Shown here: positions 45,115 to 52,012 of the stretch, piece after piece
How the letters are laid out: every line of letters starts with the position of its first letter
Position numbering within the stretch: the first letter of the stretch is position 1
Source: Nostoc carneum NIES-2107
GTDB lineage: Bacteria; Cyanobacteriota; Cyanobacteriia; Cyanobacteriales; Nostocaceae
Direction: 5' to 3'
Length of the DNA: 64,000 nucleotides
Assembly: GCA_002368155.1 (NCBI GenBank)
Contig: AP018180.1
Location: forward strand, 6,094,908 to 6,158,907
Translations under genes and position numbers: made by a program
Notes under the pieces: model-generated
Told to the model about the DNA's origin: nothing
Seen by the model: only the letters and a program-made list of their open reading frames with translations
Database searches by the model: none

Positions 45115-45440
45115 ATCAGAAATATCAAGTCATCATACAACCCTCAGCACAACAGGCAATAGAAGAAGCCTATTTTTGGTTGAGTAATGTTTCTGCTGGC
45201 AAAGCTAGACAATGGTTAGAAGGATTATATAAAGCTATTTTATCCCTAGAAACAATGTCTGCTCGTTGTTCTTTAGCATTTGAGAATGATTTTTTTGAGC
45301 AAGAAATCAGACAGTTGGTTTATGGAAAGGGACGAAATACTTATCGGATTATTTTTACAATAGTTGATGATACTGTTCAGATTCTCTTTGTGCGACACGC
45401 TGCTCAAAAACTGATAATAGATGAGCTTGATGAGGAATAA
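45111..45440 (+). CDS. ParE/RelE-family toxin
   Basis: A 109-aa toxin of the RelE/ParE superfamily: YQVIIQPSAQQAIEEAYFWL, ARQWLEGLYKAILSLETM, then EIRQLVYGKGRNTYRIIFTI and VQILFVRHAAQK. Members either cleave mRNA on the ribosome or poison gyrase; the sequence alone does not decide. Coupled to the antitoxin through ATGA. Confidence 0.9.
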   Translation: MNQKYQVIIQPSAQQAIEEAYFWLSNVSAGKARQWLEGLYKAILSLETMSARCSLAFENDFFEQEIRQLVYGKGRNTYRIIFTIVDDTVQILFVRHAAQKLIIDELDEE

Positions 45441-45480
45441 TTGTGTTTGGTAAAGCAGTAATTTGCAGTTCTCAAGTCAA

Positions 45481-45785
45481 GCGATCGCCTTCACAACCCC
45501 ATCACTCCACCTCAAAACAGGAAATTTCTCGTTCCAAAGTCAAGCGATCGCACTCAGAACAACATCATTCCCCCTCAGAACAAGAACATTCTCGTTTGGA
45601 ACAAGAAAGTTCTCACTGGGAACAGAAACGTTCTCATTTGAAATAAGAACATTCTCACTTGAAATAGAAACGTTCTTGTTTGGAACAGGAAACTTTGAGT
45701 TCAGAACACGGAACTTGGAGATTAAAGCTTGATTGATGAGGCTGAGAACTTGAATTTTACTTTTCTGAGGCGAGGCGATCACATA
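45481..45785. repeat. Repeat copy 2 with expanded 21-bp array
   Basis: The edges match 41107-41200 (GCGATCGCCTTCACAACCCC left, TTTTCTGAGGCGAGGCGATC right). The interior has a tandem duplication of about 60 bp (AGTCAAGCGATCGC twice) and a 21-bp array. The right edge, read on the minus strand, would code for the end of a TPR protein like the gene at 41174, so this may be the footprint of a deleted or duplicated TPR gene. Confidence 0.65.
45557..45724. repeat. 8 x 21-bp degenerate tandem array
   Basis: Units of exactly 21 bp start at 45557, 45578, 45599, 45620, 45641, 45662, 45683 and 45704. The consensus is GAACAAGAAC(A/G)TTCTC(A/G)(C/T)TTG. Most units contain an imperfect GAAC...GTTC dyad. 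The period is two helical turns. There are no unique spacers, so it is not a CRISPR. Confidence 0.88.
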
Positions 45786-45809
45786 TTTACTTATATACAG
45801 TGATTCTAT

Positions 45810-47138
45810 TTAGCTGTTATTGGTTGATAGTAGAGAAGATAATGAATGACTTTGCAGCCATACACATAATTTTATATTTGCTGGATGTTTTGGGGTTAAT
45901 TTAGATTCATCTCTTTGAATTTCTTCTATAGTGCCACCAAACCTTGATTTTTCCTTCATTAGGTCTTCAAACATTCCCAGTGGTAATAGTACTACACTTT
46001 CAACCTCTACATCATCTTCACTGAATACAATAGTCTCAAATCTAAACCTATAGCCAGACCATCTGATAGTAGGTAGTCTATCTACTGCACTTTTTAAATT
46101 TTCCAGGATGCAATCATACTTTGGATCAGGAGTTTTCTTTCTGCCTTCTATCCACCAATAAACATTGTGCCTAACAAAATGCTTCCCATTTTCGTTAGCG
46201 CACACCTCTATTTCCACATCATCCACAAATAAAAATTGACGAGTCATTACTCTAGCTTCACCTTCAGCCATTGGTTCTAATTCCTCCCAAGGTTCAACTT
46301 CTACTACACTTTCATTATTAGTATTGCTCTGATATTTTTTATCAACTAGTTCTATGGGAATAGGGTCATCCTCTAAAGCTTCTAAACCGGAAGCTTCTTC
46401 CTTAAACTCTGGTGTATTTTCTAGAAGTATTTCTAGTTGCTCACTACTAAAAGCCATAAATTCAACCCCTGCAATAGTGCGACGAGTCGAATTATCCATA
46501 AAGTGAACTAAACTCTGAAACGGAGCTACATCTATTCGTATACCGTTGTATTCAGTCTCCCAATATCCGAATTTTCCTAAACGCTTAGGGTCTGTATGGT
46601 ACTCTTTCCACTTCAGTGTGCTAGCTTTTTTATTAATATTTTTCAGTGCAGATCGTATAGTGCCTGATACACCGCGCCTATCGTAAACAGGATAAACCAA
46701 ATATATTGTTGGTGGTTCTTTATCAGCAATTGGATCGAATCCAAATATCATAGTGTTACAGTTAGCCAATTGCTGAAGACTCTGCTGTAATGCTGTCTCG
46801 GCTGGAGTTATTCTTCTAATTGGTGCAACCACTTTCGACCAATTCAGTGGCGGCTTATGTAAATTGATTAGTTCATTTTCGATAGTAGTAAGAGCATTTA
46901 TCTGATTACTACAATTTACCCAACTAATATTAATAGGGTCTTTGCGATTAAATCTTTTTAGCTGTTTAAATCTATGATGTTCTCGCCACCGAGCAGCTAA
47001 GTTGATTGTTCTGCCAATATAAAGAATCTGACCTTTGCTATCAGAAACAAAGTAGATAGCTGCACAATTTGGTAACTTGTCTTTATCTAATAAATAAACC
47101 GATGGTAGTTCAGATAAGTTGATGTTTTTTAATAACAT
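45810..47138 (-). CDS. GIY-YIG nuclease-domain protein
   Basis: About 442 aa. The N-terminal GIY-YIG domain (about 15-100) has AAIYFVSDSKGQILYIGRT, then NLAARWREHH and the late IENELINLHKPPLNWS, where the catalytic Arg and Glu fit. The remaining 340 residues, with strands such as ESVVEVEPWEELEPMAEG and VFSEDDVEVESVVLLP, match nothing I know. Stand-alone GIY-YIG proteins of this length are not UvrC. The frame opens at a TTG (47183); ATG 47138 is preferred though it lacks a clear ribosome site. Could be a restriction-like or repair nuclease. Confidence 0.8.
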   Translation of the reverse strand: MLLKNINLSELPSVYLLDKDKLPNCAAIYFVSDSKGQILYIGRTINLAARWREHHRFKQLKRFNRKDPINISWVNCSNQINALTTIENELINLHKPPLNWSKVVAPIRRITPAETALQQSLQQLANCNTMIFGFDPIADKEPPTIYLVYPVYDRRGVSGTIRSALKNINKKASTLKWKEYHTDPKRLGKFGYWETEYNGIRIDVAPFQSLVHFMDNSTRRTIAGVEFMAFSSEQLEILLENTPEFKEEASGLEALEDDPIPIELVDKKYQSNTNNESVVEVEPWEELEPMAEGEARVMTRQFLFVDDVEIEVCANENGKHFVRHNVYWWIEGRKKTPDPKYDCILENLKSAVDRLPTIRWSGYRFRFETIVFSEDDVEVESVVLLPLGMFEDLMKEKSRFGGTIEEIQRDESKLTPKHPANIKLCVWLQSHSLSSLLSTNNS

Positions 47139-47372
47139 CTCATGACTTAAGAAAAAAATGAGTAATTGAAATTTATCAAACAATTAGCCCTTTAAACTAT
47201 AGATATAATCACTCCATATTTGCAGATAAAAGAGTGACATAATCTCATTGTCTGGAGGCTACATTTATAGATTTCCCTCAAATTATCTCAAAGTAACATT
47301 TTCAAATTATTTTAAAAAGCAACCTGAAAATAGGTGAAAAATTGCGCTTTTGTGAAACATCCAAAAAACAAT

Positions 47373-47398
47373 ACCCCTCTCCGCCGCCGGAGAGGGGT
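47373..47398 (-). terminator. Probable ndhCKJ terminator (palindromic repeat)
   Basis: A perfect 11-bp inverted repeat ACCCCTCTCCG ... CGGAGAGGGGT with 4-nt loop. On the minus strand it is followed by ATTGTTTTTTGG, a T-run, 52 bp after the ndhJ stop. The stem belongs to a frequent cyanobacterial palindromic repeat type. Confidence 0.7.
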
Positions 47399-47450
47399 TA
47401 GGGATGAGATATCACACTTCTCACTGCTGACACTCAGCAATCAACACTGT

Positions 47451-47978
47451 CTAATAAGCGTCTTGCAACTCGTAGAAATCAGGCGAGATGTAATCCTTCC
47501 TTAAAGGCCAACCTACCCAATCTTCAGGCATCAAAATCCGCTTCAGGTTAGGGTGTCCTTCATAGACAATGCCGAACATATCATAAGACTCGCGCTCTTG
47601 CCAGTCTGCGGTCTTCCAAATCCAGTAGACTGAAGGCACTGTAGGGTTTTCCCTTGGGAGGAACACTTTCAATCTTACTTCTTCGGGGCGATCGCTATTA
47701 TCACCTACTTTAATTAAGTGATATACACTCACCAACTCTTGCCCAGGGCCGAGGTCAACACCGCCTTGGAACTGGAGACAATTAAACCCGTAAGCATACA
47801 ATGCTGTAGCAGTGGGAAGTAAGAAATCTCGTTCTACCTTGAGTATTTCTACTCCGTTTACGTCGGGTGCTAAAACTTCATGGTCGAAGCCATTTTCGCT
47901 CAACCACTGGGAAACCTTTCCGGCTTTTACCAGAGACTCTTCGGCTGCTGGTACTGGCTTAGATTCTTCATCAGCCAC
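47451..47978 (-). CDS. ndhJ: NDH-1 subunit J
   Basis: A 175-aa peripheral-arm subunit of the thylakoid NDH-1 complex, used in respiration and cyclic electron flow. The 30-kDa signature [36 protein letters not shown] is clear. It starts with GTG (MADEESKP) and overlaps ndhK by 8 bp. Third gene of ndhC-K-J, the standard cyanobacterial and chloroplast order. Confidence 0.97.
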   Translation of the reverse strand: MADEESKPVPAAEESLVKAGKVSQWLSENGFDHEVLAPDVNGVEILKVERDFLLPTATALYAYGFNCLQFQGGVDLGPGQELVSVYHLIKVGDNSDRPEEVRLKVFLPRENPTVPSVYWIWKTADWQERESYDMFGIVYEGHPNLKRILMPEDWVGWPLRKDYISPDFYELQDAY

Positions 47979-48708
47979 GGTTTGTTTCCTCCTTTTGTTT
48001 CTGGGATGTCAATAAAGCAGGTGGAACTGGTAAACCAATCGCTTCCGCCAATTCTTTGGGTGGTGTAAAGCGAGTATCTGACTGCATATACTTACCAGTC
48101 AAAATTTGCTCTACTGGCTTGAGGTTATGAGTCGTACTGTAATAGCGGTGAGTTTGCTTAATTTGATCCCGTTCTTGGATGGAATCGTTGGCAATCTTCT
48201 TCCGCAGCTTAATAATTGCGTCAATAATCGCTTCTGGACGCGGCGGACAACCAGGCAAGTACACATCTACAGGAATGAGTTTATCAACTCCACGCACAGC
48301 CGTGGGGGAATCAACGCTAAACATCCCGCCTGTAATTGTACAAGCTCCCATCGCAATTACATACTTTGGCTCAGGCATTTGTTCATAAAGACGTACCAAT
48401 TGCGGTGCCATCTTCATGGTAATTGTGCCAGCCGTAATAATTAAATCGGCTTGACGCGGGCTGGAACGGGGAATTAGCCCAAAGCGGTCAAAGTCAAACC
48501 GAGAGCCAATTAAAGCTGCAAACTCAATAAAGCAGCAAGCCGTACCAAATAGCAACGGCCACAAACTAGAAAGCCGCGCCCAGTTGTAAAGGTCATCAAC
48601 CGTAGTCAGAATCACATTTTCTGAAAGGTCTTGAGTGACAGTGGGACGCTCAATAGGGTTGATGATGCGTTCTTTGTCCTGAGTTGGTAAATTAGAATTC
48701 AAGACCAT
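47971..48708 (-). CDS. ndhK: NDH-1 subunit K
   Basis: A 245-aa subunit that binds the last iron-sulfur cluster (N2) before quinone. Ligands are seen in [10 protein letters not shown] (CC), [12 protein letters not shown] and [30 protein letters not shown] is the family block. It has the usual cyanobacterial N- and C-terminal tails. It overlaps ndhC by 10 bp and ndhJ by 8 bp, so the three are translated together. Confidence 0.98.
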   Translation of the reverse strand: MVLNSNLPTQDKERIINPIERPTVTQDLSENVILTTVDDLYNWARLSSLWPLLFGTACCFIEFAALIGSRFDFDRFGLIPRSSPRQADLIITAGTITMKMAPQLVRLYEQMPEPKYVIAMGACTITGGMFSVDSPTAVRGVDKLIPVDVYLPGCPPRPEAIIDAIIKLRKKIANDSIQERDQIKQTHRYYSTTHNLKPVEQILTGKYMQSDTRFTPPKELAEAIGLPVPPALLTSQKQKEETNRG

Positions 48709-49061
48709 TCCAAAGCTCCTTTACGCCATGCGTAAACTAAGGCGATTACAAGAATTGCAATAAAAATTAGCGCTTCAATGAATGCCAATAGCCCTAGACG
48801 GTGGAAAGCTACCGCCCAAGGATACAAAAACACAGTCTCCACATCAAAGACGACAAAGACCAGCGCAAACATATAGTAGCGAATGTTGAACTGAATCCAG
48901 GCTCCGCCAATGGGTTCCATCCCGGATTCGTATGTGGTGCGCCGTTCCGCACTTTTGCCGCTGGGTCGTAGGAGCTTGGACGCTGAGAGCGCCAGGGCAG
49001 GCACTAGGCTACAGATAATGAGAAAGCCTAGAAGGTACTCGTAACCGCTGAGAACAAACAC
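48699..49061 (-). CDS. ndhC: NDH-1 subunit C
   Basis: A 120-aa membrane subunit with three TM helices and the conserved [22 protein letters not shown] and [17 protein letters not shown] loops near the quinone site. It starts with GTG ([12 protein letters not shown]). First gene of ndhCKJ; divergent from the rubredoxin gene with 196 bp between. Confidence 0.97.
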   Translation of the reverse strand: MFVLSGYEYLLGFLIICSLVPALALSASKLLRPSGKSAERRTTYESGMEPIGGAWIQFNIRYYMFALVFVVFDVETVFLYPWAVAFHRLGLLAFIEALIFIAILVIALVYAWRKGALEWS

Positions 49062-49257
49062 AATGGATATCTACCGCTTATGGTGTAAATAACGCCGTAA
49101 CTTTCTTTTACATTATATCTTTTAGGCATTTCTGAAATCTGGGAAACAGATGCACTGAAGGTATTTGATTCGTTTTTAGTTGTGATAGAAAAATCTAACA
49201 GTTATGTCATAATTTGTAACGTATATTTAATATTTGCCCCTCTGCGAGGCCTAAGCA

Positions 49258-49602
49258 ATGAGCGAACAAAGCGAACAAGCTGTTGAAACTCAAGTATTAG
49301 ACCGCTATGAGTGTCGCTCCTGCGGTTACATTTATGAACCTGAGAAGGGAGATGACAAATATGAAATTCCCCCTGGAAGACCCTTCGCAGAACTGCCCGT
49401 AAATTGGCGCTGTCCTGTATGTAGTGCAAAGAAGCAAGCTTTCACCAACATCGGCCCAGCAGGTCAAGCATCAGGCTTTCGCGAAAATCTTGGTTATGGC
49501 TTAGGTGTCAACACCTTGACACCTACCCAAAAAAACCTGCTGATTTTCGGTGCTTTAGCACTAGCTTTCTTATTTTTCCTCAGTCTCTACGGGTTACAAT
49601 AG
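49258..49602 (+). CDS. rub: Membrane-anchored rubredoxin (PSII assembly)
   Basis: A 114-aa protein. The rubredoxin domain binds one iron through C19xxC22 (YECRSCGYIYEP) and C52xxC55 (RCPVCSAKK). A C-terminal TM helix (LLIFGALALAFLFFLSLYGL) anchors it in the thylakoid. This form (RubA) is needed for photosystem assembly in cyanobacteria and algae. It precedes ycf48 and psbEFLJ, a conserved cluster for early PSII assembly. Confidence 0.96.
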   Translation: MSEQSEQAVETQVLDRYECRSCGYIYEPEKGDDKYEIPPGRPFAELPVNWRCPVCSAKKQAFTNIGPAGQASGFRENLGYGLGVNTLTPTQKNLLIFGALALAFLFFLSLYGLQ

Positions 49603-49719
49603 ATACTATTTGTTGCCCAGTCTCGGTATTTAGCAGCCACCACTCAATTTTGAGGTTGGTAAATCTTTTTCCCAAACCCGTACACAAATTTAGAAACAAC
49701 TAAGAAATAAAAAATACTG

Positions 49720-50742
49720 ATGCACGCAATTTTGAAAAGTTGGCAACGAATATTTGCCGTATTGATAGTTGTCTTGATGTGTATAGGTTGTAGCAAAGTT
49801 CCTTCTACCAGCTATAACCCCTGGGCAGTTATTTCTGTCCCCACAGAAGCAAAGCTGTTTGATATTGCTTTTACAGAAAATCCTCAGCATGGCTACATAG
49901 TCGGTAGCAATGCCACCATTTTAGAAACCAATGATGGTGGAGATAGTTGGAAGCCCTTAAACCTAGCACTAGATGACGCTAGGTATCGCTTTGATTCTGT
50001 TAGTTTTGCAGGTAAAGAAGGTTGGATTGCTGGTGAGCCTGGTTTGCTACTGCATACTACAGATGAAGGCCGTTCTTGGTCGCGCATTCCCCTAAGTGAA
50101 AAATTACCTGGTAATCCTATTAGTATCAGTGCATTAGGGGCAGATACCGCTGAGATGGCTACTGATGTAGGCGCAATCTATCAAACCAAAGACGGCGGTA
50201 AAAACTGGAAAGCCCAAGTAGAAGCAGCTGTTGGTGTGGTACGTAACTTAGAACGTTCCACTGATGGTAAATATGTTGCGGTTTCTGCCAAAGGTAGCTT
50301 CTACTCCACTTGGGAACCAGGGCAAAATGCATGGGTACCCCATAACCGCAATAGTTCTCGCCGCGTAGAAAACATGGGCTTTGCTGACAATGGGCAAATG
50401 TGGATGCTGGCGCGGGGTGGACAAGTGCAATTTAGCGACCCCACCAAACCAGAGGAGTGGCAAGAAGCACAAAATCCCGAATTATCTACCAGTTGGGGTT
50501 TACTGGATTTAGCTTATCGCACGCCCAATGACATTTGGGTAGGTGGCGGTAGTGGTAATTTACTGCACAGCCCTGATGGTGGTAAAACTTGGGAAAAAGA
50601 CCGGGATGTAGAAACAGTAGCTGCCAACTTTTACAAAATTGTGTTCTTCCAACCCAACCAAGGATTTATTATTGGCGATCGCGGCGTTTTACTGAAATAT
50701 AACCCCAACGTGGCCACAGCGTCCCAAGCAGAGCCAGCTTAA
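49720..50742 (+). CDS. ycf48: Ycf48/HCF136, PSII assembly factor
   Basis: A 340-aa lipoprotein of the thylakoid lumen. The lipobox is in VVLMCIGCSK (Cys near residue 24). The rest forms a seven-bladed propeller with repeated DGGxxW blades (ETNDGGDSWKPL, TTDEGRSWSRI, QTKDGGKNWKA, HSPDGGKTWEK). It binds precursor D1 and helps make the PSII reaction centre. It sits between rub and psbE, which agrees with that role. Confidence 0.96.
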   Translation: MHAILKSWQRIFAVLIVVLMCIGCSKVPSTSYNPWAVISVPTEAKLFDIAFTENPQHGYIVGSNATILETNDGGDSWKPLNLALDDARYRFDSVSFAGKEGWIAGEPGLLLHTTDEGRSWSRIPLSEKLPGNPISISALGADTAEMATDVGAIYQTKDGGKNWKAQVEAAVGVVRNLERSTDGKYVAVSAKGSFYSTWEPGQNAWVPHNRNSSRRVENMGFADNGQMWMLARGGQVQFSDPTKPEEWQEAQNPELSTSWGLLDLAYRTPNDIWVGGGSGNLLHSPDGGKTWEKDRDVETVAANFYKIVFFQPNQGFIIGDRGVLLKYNPNVATASQAEPA

Positions 50743-50793
50743 GGTAACACTAGCCTCTGTAATTATCCAGATTTCTGAGAAGGACGTTGCAAG

Positions 50794-50821
50794 TTGTAAC
50801 TCTTTCTAAACTTTGTAGGAT
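50794..50821 (+). promoter_or_regulatory. Possible psbEFLJ promoter
   Basis: TTGTAA and TAGGAT separated by 16 nt, 40 nt before psbE. Plausible sigma70-type elements, not strong; psbE may also be read through from ycf48. Confidence 0.35.
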
Positions 50822-50860
50822 AATAAACTCAATAACTGTCTTTGTGAAGGTAGGAAATCA

Positions 50861-51109
50861 ATGTCAGGTACCACTGGAGAACGTCCGTTTTCGGACATTA
50901 TTACCAGCGTTCGTTACTGGGTAATTCACAGCATCACCATCCCAGCATTATTTATTGCAGGTTGGTTATTTGTCAGCACCGGACTGGCTTATGATGTTTT
51001 TGGCACACCCCGCCCTAACGAGTACTTCACACAAGTACGCCAAGAAGTACCCATTGTGAATAACCGTTTTGAAGCTAAAAAGCAAGTAGAAACTTATATC
51101 GGAAAGTAG
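50861..51109 (+). CDS. psbE: Cytochrome b559 alpha subunit
   Basis: An 82-aa PSII core subunit with one TM helix. The haem-ligating His lies in [19 protein letters not shown], and the lumenal [10 protein letters not shown] is invariant. First of psbE-F-L-J. AGGT(A)GGAA before the ATG. Confidence 0.98.
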   Translation: MSGTTGERPFSDIITSVRYWVIHSITIPALFIAGWLFVSTGLAYDVFGTPRPNEYFTQVRQEVPIVNNRFEAKKQVETYIGK

Positions 51110-51118
51110 TTTGAGATT

Positions 51119-51256
51119 ATGACTAGCGGCAACAACATCAATCAACCAGTTACCTATCCCATCTTTACAGTTAGATGGTTGGCAGTTCACACTCTAGGTG
51201 TACCTACTGTCTTCTTCTTGGGCGCGATCGCCGCAATGCAGTTTATTCAACGCTAG
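51119..51256 (+). CDS. psbF: Cytochrome b559 beta subunit
   Basis: A 45-aa PSII subunit with one TM helix; the second haem His is in [19 protein letters not shown]. Starts 9 bp after psbE. Confidence 0.98.
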   Translation: MTSGNNINQPVTYPIFTVRWLAVHTLGVPTVFFLGAIAAMQFIQR

Positions 51257-51265
51257 GAGCAACTC

Positions 51266-51385
51266 ATGGAAAGAACGCCCAATCCCAATAATCAGCCGGT
51301 TGAATTAAACCGGACTTCACTGTACCTGGGACTACTACTGATTTTTGTTCTGGGTATCCTGTTTTCCAGTTACTTCTTTAACTAA
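51266..51385 (+). CDS. psbL: Photosystem II protein L
   Basis: A 39-aa single-helix PSII subunit ([20 protein letters not shown], then [18 protein letters not shown]), important for the quinone site and dimer. AGGAG precedes the ATG; it is 9 bp after psbF. Confidence 0.98.
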   Translation: MERTPNPNNQPVELNRTSLYLGLLLIFVLGILFSSYFFN

Positions 51386-51456
51386 CTGGCAAAATCTTTG
51401 TTAATCATTTGTTTATTCAACTTGTGTTGATTTGTTGTTAAGGGAGGAGAAAAGCT

Positions 51457-51576
51457 GTGTCAGGAAGTGGGAGAATTCCCCTGTGGGTCGTCGCTACGAT
51501 CGCAGGATTAGGTGTAATTACAGTTGTAGGCATTTTCTTTTACGGAGCCTATGCCGGAATCGGTTCTTCACTTTAA
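51457..51576 (+). CDS. psbJ: Photosystem II protein J
   Basis: A 39-aa single-helix PSII subunit ([18 protein letters not shown] ... [13 protein letters not shown]) near cytochrome b559 and the quinone channel. It uses a GTG start with a strong AGGGAGGAG 8 nt upstream. Last gene of psbEFLJ. Confidence 0.97.
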   Translation: MSGSGRIPLWVVATIAGLGVITVVGIFFYGAYAGIGSSL

Positions 51577-51648
51577 TAGTAGCTGGAGCCGAATAGCATA
51601 ATAATGTAGATTCTCTAGCAGTTGTTTAGAAATCAACATCATAAAAAA

Positions 51649-51675
51649 ACCGCCCGTCTCATAGAGATAGGCGGT
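51649..51675 (-). terminator. Terminator of psaI (possibly also psbJ)
   Basis: ACCGCC-cg-TCTC-ata-GAGA-ta-GGCGGT: a 6-bp plus 4-bp stem with one internal loop. On the minus strand it is followed by seven T residues, giving an intrinsic terminator for psaI. On the plus strand the T-run is weaker (ATTAATTATTTG), so it may partly end psbEFLJ. Confidence 0.78.
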
Positions 51676-51759
51676 ATTAATTATTTGTGATTTGTCATTT
51701 GTCCTTGGTCAATAGTTTACCAGTATCGGAGTACTATTGACTAATTGCTGTAGCACAAA

Positions 51760-51900
51760 TTAAGCAATATCTTCGCGTTCAATATAGATAAACAAAAACG
51801 CAAATACGGCGATGGGTACACCCCAACCAATAATGGGAACGAACAGAGCAGGCAAGTAAGAAGTACTAGCCAAGATTGAAGGAAAAAGTTCAGTTGTCAT
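51760..51900 (-). CDS. psaI: Photosystem I subunit VIII
   Basis: A 46-aa single-helix PSI protein: MTTELFPSILAS, then YLPALFVPIIGWGVPIAVFA and FLFIYIEREDIA. The PxxGW and C-terminal FxYIERED pattern fits PsaI of Nostocales, which has this longer N-terminus. PsaI helps bind PsaL and form PSI trimers or tetramers. Convergent with psbJ across a shared hairpin. Confidence 0.9.
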   Translation of the reverse strand: MTTELFPSILASTSYLPALFVPIIGWGVPIAVFAFLFIYIEREDIA

Positions 51901-52012
51901 AGCTAATTATTCCTGTTGAATTACACTTCAATTCAAGATGAGCTTACTGCAAATTCTGTCCCATTTTTGAAAATCTAAAGATTTTTAACACAGCAGGATT
52001 TAGCGAGAATGT

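Noticed and set aside
45557-45724. 21-bp array as a CRISPR
   Set aside because: Units are head-to-tail without spacers of unique sequence, and no cas gene is near.
49202-49429. Minus-strand frame upstream of ndhC
   Set aside because: Overlaps the rubredoxin coding region in antisense and has no family pattern.
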